Assembly (NCBI GenBank): GCA_964368625.1
Contig: CAYJBH010000006.1
Location: 35,437 to 99,436, forward strand
DNA: 64,000 nt
Reading direction: 5' to 3'
Origin: CAYJBH01 sp964368625
Lineage (GTDB): Bacteria; Bacillota; Clostridia; Oscillospirales; Ruminococcaceae
This document shows positions 36,296 to 44,582 of this stretch, piece after piece. The notes under the pieces are model-generated. The model did not search any database, was not told the DNA's origin, and worked only from the letters and a program-made list of their open reading frames with translations. The stretch's first letter is position 1; every line of letters begins with the position of its first letter. The position numbers and the translations under genes are program-made.

Positions 36296-37135
36296 CTATC
36301 TCTTTGAAAAAAATAAAAATATGTCTTCAAGGCTGGTTTTTTCAACCGTAATGCCGGGTGATATTAAATCTCTATCAACCAGCACCTCGTAACCATAACC
36401 TCTTCTTTTAGCCGATATAACCACATTAGATTGTAGCTCCTTATACTCGTTGGGGGTAAGCTTAATAATTGCATACCTTTCCATAATGGTGTCCTTCTCC
36501 TCACAAAGCAGGAGTTGCCCCTCTTTTATGAATGCGATATAATCGCATATCTTTTCAAGGTCGGTAAGTATATGTGATGACATTAGTACCGAGTTACTCT
36601 CGTTTCTGGTATACTCGTTAATTATATCAAGTAACTCATCCCTTGCTACAGGGTCAAGTCCTCCTGTTGCCTCATCCAGAACCAATAGCTTTGCCGAATG
36701 TGAGAGTGCTGTTGCTATAGCAAGTTTCATCTTCATGCCTCTCGAAAAATCGGAGATTGGCTTTTTTTCCGGCAACCTAAACTTCTTTAGAAGTTCGTTA
36801 TATTTTTCATTATCCCAGTTTATATAACTGTTTTGCATTATCTTGGCGATATCTCCGGTGTTAAGTATGTCCGGATAGTGAAGCTCGTCAAGAACAATTC
36901 CAATATCCTGTTTTACCGAGGTGAAGTCCTCTCCTGTATTAGGATTACCCAGCACCTTAATGGTTCCGCTGTCCGGCATGGAGGCTCCCATAATTAGCTT
37001 GATCGTTGTGCTTTTTCCGGCTCCATTTTCGCCAACAAGGCCTAATATTGTTCCGGTTGGAAGGGTTAGGGTAAGGTTATCAAGACAAAAATCTTTATAT
37101 CTCTTGGTAACACCATTAATCTCAATTGCATTCAT
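36296..37135 (-). CDS. ABC transporter ATP-binding protein
   Basis: 279 residues. Walker A GENGAGKST (35-43), Q-loop, signature FSRGMKMKL near 130, Walker B LLVLDEAT and the switch His region SSHIL. The signature reads SRGM rather than LSGGQ, common in this exporter subgroup. The C-terminal 60 residues are the extra domain of Ytr/Bcr-type ATPases. Operon GntR-ATPase-permease. Confidence 0.9.
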   Translation of the reverse strand: MNAIEINGVTKRYKDFCLDNLTLTLPTGTILGLVGENGAGKSTTIKLIMGASMPDSGTIKVLGNPNTGEDFTSVKQDIGIVLDELHYPDILNTGDIAKIMQNSYINWDNEKYNELLKKFRLPEKKPISDFSRGMKMKLAIATALSHSAKLLVLDEATGGLDPVARDELLDIINEYTRNESNSVLMSSHILTDLEKICDYIAFIKEGQLLLCEEKDTIMERYAIIKLTPNEYKELQSNVVISAKRRGYGYEVLVDRDLISPGITVEKTSLEDIFLFFSKR

Positions 37136-37138
37136 TAT

Positions 37139-37513
37139 CTACTCCTTATCATACATAACGCGAAACATCTCAATAACATCCTCAACACCCAAACCGCTTT
37201 TTTGAGAGAGGATCATAATTTTGTTCATATATTCCTCTATCTCCTTAAGCTGTGATTCTTTCAGCAGCTCGTTATTCTTCTCTGCTACAAAGAAACCCTT
37301 CCCCGGTATTGAATATATATATCCATCTCTCTCCAGCTCCTCATACGCTCTTTTGGTTGTGATAACGCTAATTCTTAAATCCTTTGCAAGGGTTCGAATC
37401 GACGGTAACGCCTCTGCTTGTGATATCTCGCCCGAGATAACTCCCGTCTTTACCCTTTCATATATCTGCTCATATATTGGCTTGTTGTTTGCATTGCTAA
37501 TTATTATATTCAT
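37139..37513 (-). CDS. GntR-family repressor, YtrA subfamily
   Basis: 124 residues. The N-terminal winged helix (about 10-78) contains PIYEQIYERVKTGVISG and LPSIRTLAKDLRISVITTKRAYEELERDG, then only about 45 helical residues, the short dimerisation tail of YtrA-type GntR proteins. It probably represses its own operon by binding the palindrome that overlaps the promoter 40 bp upstream; in related systems the operon responds to cell-wall-acting antibiotics or to peptides. Confidence 0.9.
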   Translation of the reverse strand: MNIIISNANNKPIYEQIYERVKTGVISGEISQAEALPSIRTLAKDLRISVITTKRAYEELERDGYIYSIPGKGFFVAEKNNELLKESQLKEIEEYMNKIMILSQKSGLGVEDVIEMFRVMYDKE

Positions 37514-37555
37514 TAATGACCTACTTTACATATCAAGTTAATATATACAGTTGCA

Positions 37556-37582
37556 ATATCGTATATACAGTATATACGATAT
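37556..37582. promoter_or_regulatory. 27-bp perfect palindrome, probable GntR operator
   Basis: ATATCGTATATAC - A - GTATATACGATAT (13-1-13, no mismatch). It covers the -10 hexamer of the GntR operon promoter, as expected for an autorepressor. A half-site TATATACAG recurs 20 bp away at 37542-37550. Confidence 0.7.
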
Positions 37583-37597
37583 AATCAGATTTGTCAA
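37569..37597 (-). promoter_or_regulatory. Sigma-A promoter of the GntR-ABC operon
   Basis: Minus strand TTGACA (37597-37592), 17-bp spacer, TATACT (37574-37569); the -10 lies in the middle of the palindrome. Confidence 0.75.
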
Positions 37598-37615
37598 GTG
37601 TAAAATTACAAAAAA

Positions 37616-37654
37616 ATAAACCATGGCGAAACACTTAGATTCGTCATGGTTTAT
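37616..37654 (-). terminator. Intrinsic terminator after the DHH phosphoesterase gene
   Basis: A 15-bp stem with one wobble (37616-37630 with 37640-37654) followed on the minus strand by TTTTTTTG, 20 bp after the gene stop. Confidence 0.8.
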
Positions 37655-37673
37655 ATATTGTTTAACGGTTGGC

Positions 37674-38591
37674 TCAGCTATTATTAATTCTGCATATATC
37701 GATTAACAAAAGTGGAAGCTGATCTGCTATGGTGTCGCTACTAAACTGGCATGTTCCTACAGCGCGATGTCCGCCGCCGCCGTATTTCAGCATTAAATTA
37801 CCAACATTAACCTTACTTGTACGGTCTAAAATGCTATGACCTACAGCAACGCTGCATCCCTGACGATTTCTACCGTCAACAATCCATGCTGAGATACTTA
37901 CCTTTGGATATAGGCTATAGATTAAGAAACGATTTCCTGCATAAATAGTTTCAACTCCACGAAGGTCGGTTATCATAACCTTGCCCTCAATGCGGGTATG
38001 AGCCTTAACCATTTCGCGGAAAAGCTTATCCTGCTCGAAGTAAAGCTCTACACGTTCTTTAACATCGGGCTCTTCTAGTATTTCCTGAATTGTCTTACTG
38101 GCACACCATTCTATCATATGCTCCATTAACTTTAGGTTAGAAATTCTAAAATCTCTAAACCTACCAAGGCCGGTTCTTGGGTCCATAATAAATCCAAGAA
38201 GTATCCATGCCGGAGGATCTAAAATCTCCTGTTCGGTTAGCTTAGCGCTGTCTACACGGTCAACACCTATTAACATTTCCTCAAAGCCAACAAACTTATC
38301 GGCACCATAGTAATCATATATAACATGAGCACAGCTATCAGCAATTCGAGAATCCCCAACGAAGCCGTCCTTCGCAGCACCACGCTCGAACTCACTTGCA
38401 TGATGATCGAACCACAGCCCACACCCCTTAACATAGGGAACGTTTGCAAGGCAATCATTTTCTGTAACCTCTACTAAACCGTCTTGCAGGTCCTTAGGGT
38501 GCACAAATAGAAACTCATCAATTATCCCTAAGTGCTTAAGTAGCACACCACAAGCTAGGCCATCAAAATCTGAACGGGTAAGTAAACGCAT
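37674..38591 (-). CDS. DHH-family phosphoesterase
   Basis: 305 residues. Motif I RSDFDGLACG (D8, D10), an FDHHAS block near 61, an Asp motif near 128 (GVDRVDSA) and a C-terminal DHHA1-type KYGGGGHRAVGTC. These are features of the DHH/DHHA1 hydrolases that cleave nucleotides such as pAp, nanoRNA or cyclic dinucleotides, though this one is shorter than NrnA and its substrate is unclear. It lies 43 bp after the histidine kinase and is probably the last gene of the long minus-strand run. Confidence 0.82.
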   Translation of the reverse strand: MRLLTRSDFDGLACGVLLKHLGIIDEFLFVHPKDLQDGLVEVTENDCLANVPYVKGCGLWFDHHASEFERGAAKDGFVGDSRIADSCAHVIYDYYGADKFVGFEEMLIGVDRVDSAKLTEQEILDPPAWILLGFIMDPRTGLGRFRDFRISNLKLMEHMIEWCASKTIQEILEEPDVKERVELYFEQDKLFREMVKAHTRIEGKVMITDLRGVETIYAGNRFLIYSLYPKVSISAWIVDGRNRQGCSVAVGHSILDRTSKVNVGNLMLKYGGGGHRAVGTCQFSSDTIADQLPLLLIDICRINNS

Positions 38592-38634
38592 ATTAAATCT
38601 CCTTTATCTATTCGTTGATACTATTTTACATCCT

Positions 38635-40068
38635 TTATCGTATAATGTCAACAGTAAACCAAAATGTACTCCCTTTTCCTAATGAAGAATCTACACCAAA
38701 ATTATACCCATGCCGTACAAGTGCTGATTTTACGATAGCGAGGCCCAGTCCACTTCCACTTATTCCCTTGTTGGCTCTAACCCTATAATACCTATCGAAT
38801 ATAAAATTGATATCCTCTTTACTTATTCCTTTACCGTGATCTTCAACCGACACCTTAGCAGTATTTCCAATAATAAAGCAGCTAACCTCTACAATTTTAT
38901 CTGCACCTACATGGGTAACGGCATTTTCAATCAGGTTATGAAGAACGCTCTCCATCATCCTTCTATCAGCATGAATTAGAATGGATTCCTCCGAACTTTT
39001 CATCAATACCGAAACACCTTTGAGCTCAGCAATATTTTGCTCTCTAGAAACCACATCCTTAACAAATTCATGAAAACTTAAATATTCTCTTTCGAGCGGT
39101 GCCTCGCCACTGTTTTGTTTAGATAATTCCATAACATCGCTAATAAAAGAAGAAAGCCTGTTTGTCTCGTCTATAATTATATCAAGCTGTTCATTTCGCT
39201 TTTCCTCGTTATTCCCGGTAAAATCCCTCATGGTTTCGGCATAGCCTTTAATTAAAGTCAGCGGGGTTCTGAGGTCGTGTGATATATTTGCTAGTAGCTC
39301 ATCTTTTAGTTTAGAGGTTCTTCTTAGCTCGCTTGTCATGGCGGAAAAATCTACCGCAAGATGTCCCAGCTCATCATCACGATCAACATCCAGTTTTATA
39401 TCGTAATCTCCCGAGGCAACAGACTTCGTGGCCTCGCACAGCTTGGATATCGGTGCAGTAAAGAAACCGGCAAAAACAAAAGCGATTCCCGCAGCCAACG
39501 GCAAAACTATAGCAAGCGCAATCAATACCTGACGGTTAATAACACCCTTAGCTACTCCAATCTGCTCAAGGTCGGTACTTACTAACACCACCTGTCCCAT
39601 ATCTTTAATGAGATAACCAAAAACACGTTGTTCATCACCGGTGATCTCGTCGCGCAAGGTTTCTTTATAGTTGCCCTCTTCCACCGCTTTGAGCCTCATT
39701 GATATCAGATTTGCTTCGTCGAGCACCTCATTTCCGGCCGTACCTGTATGAATAAGACATTGCGTTCCAAGTCCATCGGCTATCATCAACGGTGTTAATG
39801 TAGTTGCATCTGCAACCTCTATGCAAATTCCGGTCGATGCCAATGTTGTTATTTCCTGAATCGTTTTTGGAAGTGAATCTGCATTAAGTGACTCCGAAAC
39901 AGCCGATACCGTTCGCTCTAACATTGAATCCAGCGTATTATAGTAGGAAGGTTCAAGCAATAAACTTTGTAGCATAAAGGTAAAAACCACAACCCCAAAA
40001 CAGATTATAGCTACAAATGCGGTTAACCGATTGCGTATACCTTTTAGCTTTTCTATAATACTTTTCAT
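38635..40068 (-). CDS. Sensor histidine kinase
   Basis: 477 residues. TM1 about 15-35, an extracytoplasmic sensor of about 140 residues, TM2 about 180-203, HAMP (205-255), HisKA with H264 in ANISHDLRTPL, and an HATPase domain with N-box NLIENAVTH, G1 VEDHGKGIS and G2 GSGLGLAI. It starts inside the regulator stop (4-bp overlap), so the pair is one two-component system. The signal is unknown. Confidence 0.92.
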   Translation of the reverse strand: MKSIIEKLKGIRNRLTAFVAIICFGVVVFTFMLQSLLLEPSYYNTLDSMLERTVSAVSESLNADSLPKTIQEITTLASTGICIEVADATTLTPLMIADGLGTQCLIHTGTAGNEVLDEANLISMRLKAVEEGNYKETLRDEITGDEQRVFGYLIKDMGQVVLVSTDLEQIGVAKGVINRQVLIALAIVLPLAAGIAFVFAGFFTAPISKLCEATKSVASGDYDIKLDVDRDDELGHLAVDFSAMTSELRRTSKLKDELLANISHDLRTPLTLIKGYAETMRDFTGNNEEKRNEQLDIIIDETNRLSSFISDVMELSKQNSGEAPLEREYLSFHEFVKDVVSREQNIAELKGVSVLMKSSEESILIHADRRMMESVLHNLIENAVTHVGADKIVEVSCFIIGNTAKVSVEDHGKGISKEDINFIFDRYYRVRANKGISGSGLGLAIVKSALVRHGYNFGVDSSLGKGSTFWFTVDIIR

Positions 40069-40751
40069 TTGCTCCTGTCGTAGCTAAACTTATATCCAAT
40101 TCCCCAAACTGTTTTTATACAGTCGCGATAAGAACCTATATGTCCGCGCAACATTTTTATATGTGTATCCACCGTTCTATCTTCGCCAAGATAATCGTAG
40201 TTCCACACCGCCGAAAGTATTTTTTCTCGCGATAATGCAACGCCTTCATTTTCTGCAAAATAGAGCAAAAGCTCAAACTCTTTAGGGGTTAATGTTAGTA
40301 GTTCCTCCCCAATTTTCGCTTCATGGCTCTTCTCATCTATCATTAGGTCACCAAACCTAAATGAACGCTCGGCAATGTTCTCAACCGGCATTGTTCTTGC
40401 AAGTACAGCCTTGATTCTTGCAGATAACTCTCGTGGACTAAAAGGCTTTGTTACATAGTCGTCTGCCCCCTGTTCAAGGCCAAACACCCTGTCGTTTTCC
40501 TCTCCCCTTGCTGTTAGCATAATTACCGGCAGGGTGTATCCCCTTCTTCTTATCTCGGCTAAAGCTGTAAAGCCGTCGGTAAAAGGCATCATAACATCTA
40601 ATAAACAAAGATCAAAATCGGTTCGTGAAAGTTTTTGCAGTGCCTCGTCACCATCGTATGCAACAACACATTCGTATCCGGTAAACTCGAGATTTTGCCT
40701 TAAAAGTTCACATATCTGCTTTTCATCATCCACTATTAAAATACTAGCCAT
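40065..40751 (-). CDS. Response regulator, OmpR/PhoB family
   Basis: 228 residues. Receiver domain with acidic pair D8/D9 and phospho-acceptor D52 (LLDVMMP), conserved K in TKPF, then a winged-helix DNA-binding domain (about 128-226) with the DRTVDTHIKMLRGHIG recognition segment. It begins 1 bp after the nonulosonate cytidylyltransferase stop, so the two-component genes are probably transcribed with the nonulosonate genes. Confidence 0.93.
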   Translation of the reverse strand: MASILIVDDEKQICELLRQNLEFTGYECVVAYDGDEALQKLSRTDFDLCLLDVMMPFTDGFTALAEIRRRGYTLPVIMLTARGEENDRVFGLEQGADDYVTKPFSPRELSARIKAVLARTMPVENIAERSFRFGDLMIDEKSHEAKIGEELLTLTPKEFELLLYFAENEGVALSREKILSAVWNYDYLGEDRTVDTHIKMLRGHIGSYRDCIKTVWGIGYKFSYDRSK

Positions 40752-40752
40752 T

Positions 40753-41529
40753 TCAAACCCCTTTTATCCTTGAATACTCATATATTTCACGATAGTCTGC
40801 ATCGGTATCATATAGATGCTTTGCTATTGTCTGCATCATCTCGAAATCTTCTTTACTGTCGATATCAAGAAAGCCGGTATCCTTCATGAGAGACATTCCC
40901 GAAACCGCATCCCATATATACATAGTCTTGTTTTCCCTAACAAATGTTGCATCAAAAACATAAATAGAGGCATTAAGGTCGTAGGTTTTCGGAATTTGCT
41001 GTCTTGCAAAAAAACCACTGCTATCTATAGCCTTGGTTATACAGCCCTTATCATCAGCAACAACCATGTTATAATACGGATTGCGCCTACTTTCTACCGC
41101 TGAAAAAATTAGTTCCTTATCCTTCGAGGCAATCTTTAGTTTAAGTTGATTTTCAAGATCGCAAAGTCTACGTAACGGACTGGTGATATCAAGATCAATA
41201 TAGTAGTCATATTTCTTTGATTTCACCTTCTCCATCTCATTTATCGCATGGGTAAAAACCGCAAGTTTAGGAGTTACACCATCGCACAGCTCCTGTGGTC
41301 TTCTAATAATTTCAATGTTGCTAAACGCATAAAGAGCGTCATCTATAAGCTGTTCACTATCGGTGGAAAGACATATATCAATATCGTGTTCGCTATGTTT
41401 CTTTGCAAACAACTCCGCCGTAGATAGGCTGTAGTACGAAAGTGGCACCCCAACAAACGAGGCAAGATTTTTCCCCGGGAAGCCTGTACTCCCCGCTCTT
41501 CCGCAGATTGAAAACAGTATACTGCTCAT
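40753..41529 (-). CDS. neuA: CMP-nonulosonate synthetase (acylneuraminate cytidylyltransferase, LegF/NeuA type)
   Basis: 258 residues from the ATG at 41529, which has AGGAAG 8 nt upstream; a GTG at 41538 is too close to that site. The N-terminal ICGRAGSTGFPGKN is the nucleotide-binding P-loop of this family (usual RxGSKGxPGKN), followed by DLDITSPLR and a late D-rich segment (DIDSKEDF). It activates the nonulosonic acid as its CMP derivative. Genes for the epimerase and two oxidoreductases lie upstream on the same strand. Confidence 0.88.
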   Translation of the reverse strand: MSSILFSICGRAGSTGFPGKNLASFVGVPLSYYSLSTAELFAKKHSEHDIDICLSTDSEQLIDDALYAFSNIEIIRRPQELCDGVTPKLAVFTHAINEMEKVKSKKYDYYIDLDITSPLRRLCDLENQLKLKIASKDKELIFSAVESRRNPYYNMVVADDKGCITKAIDSSGFFARQQIPKTYDLNASIYVFDATFVRENKTMYIWDAVSGMSLMKDTGFLDIDSKEDFEMMQTIAKHLYDTDADYREIYEYSRIKGV

Positions 41530-41555
41530 GCTATGCACTTCCTCTCTGGTTCGTA

Positions 41556-42452
41556 TTATGTTAATACTATTTTTAGCGTGTTTAAAGCATTATTGCCGTC
41601 ATTTATATTTTCTTTGCCTGAAACTATACCAAGATAATGTTCCATCTCTCTTAAATACTTTGCATTTCCATCTTCACGGCAGTCTATCCACCCTAAAGAA
41701 TAATGCTTAATTATTCCGCTATTAAAGCTAGCTGTAATGTTACCTTTATCGCAGATGATTTCGCATTTTCTGCTATATTTTCTTCCAAAATAGTCAAGAT
41801 GAAGGCTAACCGGAACACCCTCACATTTTGCTATATATACAGCAAAATCTTCACTGTTTATCTTTAAATCAGATATATTTCCACTAATACAGTGAAGTTG
41901 CTCAGGTTCACCGAATAACGCCTTAAGATAATCCCACTCATGAATTAAATCTAACATAACTCCGCCGCCTTGTTCCTTTATAGCGGAATAACATGTTGTA
42001 TAGTCGGTACCCGGTCTCCAATCAGGTAGATAGCTCGAGCATATCGCTCTAACTGCAAGACATTTTTCATTCTTTAACAGCTCGGCTAACTTAATAAAAA
42101 GGTTGGTATGCCTTAGTGGTGCAGCTATATAGACAGGACGATTATCACTAAAGGGCAATGTGTTATAACACTGAAATATAGGTTTTTCAATAAAATAACT
42201 TTTTGCATACTGAGCCGTTTGCTCTAAAGCTTCGTAATGGAGGTGGGTCGGATTTGTTATAAAACAAAGATCATATTCACCGCTTAAGCTTGTTGCGTCG
42301 GAATGCTGTTTAGATAACAGCGCCTCAACCTCTTCCGGTAGTGCTCTCTTTGAGCTACGTATTGCTTCCACTTCTATATCAGGACGAAGATGTTTTAGAT
42401 TTTTAATGTGCCTACACCCTATACTTCCAAGTCCGACAAATAACGCCTTCAA
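41556..42452 (-). CDS. Gfo/Idh/MocA-type oxidoreductase (nonulosonate cluster)
   Basis: 298 residues, short for the family. The start is a TTG with GGAG 7 nt upstream; the Rossmann fold begins at residue 2 (FVGLGSIGCRH), which leaves no room for a later start. FIEKP sits near 93. The segment GGGVMLDLIHEWDYL holds the usual active-site His region. The protein probably oxidises or reduces a sugar or sugar-acid intermediate. It is 2 bp from another family member of a different subtype, inside the legionaminate genes. Confidence 0.8.
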   Translation of the reverse strand: MKALFVGLGSIGCRHIKNLKHLRPDIEVEAIRSSKRALPEEVEALLSKQHSDATSLSGEYDLCFITNPTHLHYEALEQTAQYAKSYFIEKPIFQCYNTLPFSDNRPVYIAAPLRHTNLFIKLAELLKNEKCLAVRAICSSYLPDWRPGTDYTTCYSAIKEQGGGVMLDLIHEWDYLKALFGEPEQLHCISGNISDLKINSEDFAVYIAKCEGVPVSLHLDYFGRKYSRKCEIICDKGNITASFNSGIIKHYSLGWIDCREDGNAKYLREMEHYLGIVSGKENINDGNNALNTLKIVLT

Positions 42453-42454
42453 GA

Positions 42455-43438
42455 TTATCTCCTCTCTATCTCTTCTATCAACTTTAACACCTTAACATTA
42501 TGTTCGTAGCTATATAAGGCATCTTCCTCAAAACTTAAAACCGCAATGAAATTTAACAACTCATCGGTATAGGCTTCCTCTACAATATTATCTGAATAGC
42601 CCTGCAACCTGGTTGCCTTTTCATACAACGAAAGATTCTGCTTTTCCTTTTTTTCAACATCATATTCAAACAGCGTTGTTGGGCTTCCCTCCCAAAAAAG
42701 ATGTAGGCCCTCACCAAATATTTCTAGTTCTCTAACTGCTTTTGGTGAAACCACGTCTGCTGTAAGAACTCCGGTTGTTCCATCCTCATGTGTTAGCATG
42801 GTAACAACGGTATCATCATATCCTATTTCGAGGCTTGATAACCGTCGCTTATTAACAGTAAAGCTTTTAACGTCTCCAAAAGCTGAAGTTAACCAGGCCA
42901 GCTCAATTGCAAATATTTCCCTAATGCCACTTGTTCTGTTGTCGCCAACAAAAAAGTTTTTGTAGCTCTCCCATGGATGCCAGTCCGGCAGATATTGTCC
43001 TATGTGGTAATTATATGAAATCGGTTTTGCAAACTCTTTGCGTCGATCGATTATTCTTCTAATCTCTCTTCGATACAGCATGGTGTTACTGTTAAACCAA
43101 ATTACATTGTTTTCTTTTGCAATCCGGTTCATCTCAGGGTATCCGTCATCATTTAAGTTAAGTTCACTAAATACAGATATACCCGCCTTTAAGAGCTTTT
43201 TTGTGAGTTCAGGGTGACTGAGAGGCGATGAACATATTAGTGCCGCTTTAAAATTAAATGTCGCAACCGCTTGTTCCAAATTATCACAGAGTGAAAAACC
43301 CATCTCGGCAGCCTGCTTTTGGCGTTCTTCACTACTATCCAGCACAATGATGTTAATAGTTGCATCTATTTCGGCTAGTAATCTTGCTCGCCGTTTTCCC
43401 ATAGAGCCAAACCCTATTAAGAGATAATTATCAGACAT
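42455..43438 (-). CDS. Gfo/Idh/MocA-type oxidoreductase, second paralogue
   Basis: About 327 residues from the ATG at 43438, 7 nt after AAGGAG; an ATG directly before it and a longer in-frame start at 43462 are alternatives. Rossmann motif LLIGFGSMGKRRARLL is at the N-terminus. The usual EKP motif is replaced by SELN (residues near 98), so the catalytic Lys is missing at that place. It may be a non-canonical dehydrogenase or an inactive partner. It overlaps the epimerase gene slightly. Confidence 0.72.
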   Translation of the reverse strand: MSDNYLLIGFGSMGKRRARLLAEIDATINIIVLDSSEERQKQAAEMGFSLCDNLEQAVATFNFKAALICSSPLSHPELTKKLLKAGISVFSELNLNDDGYPEMNRIAKENNVIWFNSNTMLYRREIRRIIDRRKEFAKPISYNYHIGQYLPDWHPWESYKNFFVGDNRTSGIREIFAIELAWLTSAFGDVKSFTVNKRRLSSLEIGYDDTVVTMLTHEDGTTGVLTADVVSPKAVRELEIFGEGLHLFWEGSPTTLFEYDVEKKEKQNLSLYEKATRLQGYSDNIVEEAYTDELLNFIAVLSFEEDALYSYEHNVKVLKLIEEIERR

Positions 43439-44582
43439 CATAAAACTCCTTATGCCTTTCAACGCCCTTGTTTAGCTGCCTCGCGGTGATAGTTGCAATC
43501 TTTTCGGATGTGTTTTCACCATAATATGGAGATACCGCTTTACGAGCTTTTACGGTAAACATCTGTGATAAGCATAGCTTAATTGCTTTATTTATCTGGG
43601 TTCTATCACAACTGCAGCTAAATATATTATCAGCCATAATTCTACCGTTTTGGCGATCGCCAATATTAACCGTAGGTACGCCCAGTGTAGGTGTCTCACA
43701 CACTCCGCTTGAAGAATTGCCTACCACTGCCGAGGCAATTTTCATCGCCGACAGATATCTAACAACTCCCATAGATTTAATGTAGAGTCTATCATCCGAT
43801 TTATCACAAAACTCTTTCAACATTAAATTTATCTGATCACCGCCGGTATCACTGTTTGCACCGGTAACAACAACTGCACCATCATAGTTATCAAGTGCAT
43901 CTATCAGCTCCTCAACCTGTTCTTCCTCGGTTAAATCAGAAAGGGTTTCGGGGTGATATGTTACAAGTAAAAAGTTTCGCTCAACATTAAAATCGAGTGA
44001 TGCTGAAAGCTTAGCCGGAGACATAAATTTCATGTTTCTAAGGTTTTCATCGCCAAGCCCACCAACGGTGTGTATACTTTCCGGCTGTTCGCCAAGTGCT
44101 AAAAGCCGCTTTGCATATCTTTTGCATGACGGGAAGTGAACCGAAGAGAGTTTAGTTATGCAGTGGCGTAAACAATCATCGATTGCTCCTATAGTAACAT
44201 CTCCACCACTTATGTGGAAAATCGGAATATCCAACAAGCGCGCCGCTATCGCAACAGCAAAGACCTCATATCGATCTCCGAGCAAAAGCAGCCCATCTGT
44301 TTTATTTTCGGTAAAATAATCTATAAACAACTGCTGAGTAAGTGCGGTAATTTTTGCTATACCTTCCTTGCTCTGCGGATATTTAATAATGTCGATGCTG
44401 TCATATTCGTAACCATCAGCTTCTATTTCCGAAACCGTTGCATCGGTAATATGACTACCGGTTGCAACTATTGTACAGTTAATGTCTTTTCGTTTTTTTA
44501 GCTGTTTAATTACCGGTCTAAGCAAGCCGTAGTCGGCCCTTGTAGTGGTTAGCACTGTAAGATTTTTTTCAATTTCAATCAC
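43431..44582 (-). CDS. neuC: UDP/GDP-N-acetyl-sugar 2-epimerase, hydrolysing (LegG/NeuC)
   Basis: 383 residues, GTG start overlapping the MFS stop (GTGA). Hallmarks: TTTRADYGLL near 12, GDRYEV (102-107, D103/R104/E106), HISGGDVTIGAIDD, YHPET, and the late GNSSSGVCE. This hydrolysing epimerase releases the nucleotide and gives a 2-epi free sugar for the synthase. Located just before the two oxidoreductases and the cytidylyltransferase; with legB, legC and the synthase it makes a near-complete route. Confidence 0.9.
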   Translation of the reverse strand: MIEIEKNLTVLTTTRADYGLLRPVIKQLKKRKDINCTIVATGSHITDATVSEIEADGYEYDSIDIIKYPQSKEGIAKITALTQQLFIDYFTENKTDGLLLLGDRYEVFAVAIAARLLDIPIFHISGGDVTIGAIDDCLRHCITKLSSVHFPSCKRYAKRLLALGEQPESIHTVGGLGDENLRNMKFMSPAKLSASLDFNVERNFLLVTYHPETLSDLTEEEQVEELIDALDNYDGAVVVTGANSDTGGDQINLMLKEFCDKSDDRLYIKSMGVVRYLSAMKIASAVVGNSSSGVCETPTLGVPTVNIGDRQNGRIMADNIFSCSCDRTQINKAIKLCLSQMFTVKARKAVSPYYGENTSEKIATITARQLNKGVERHKEFYDV

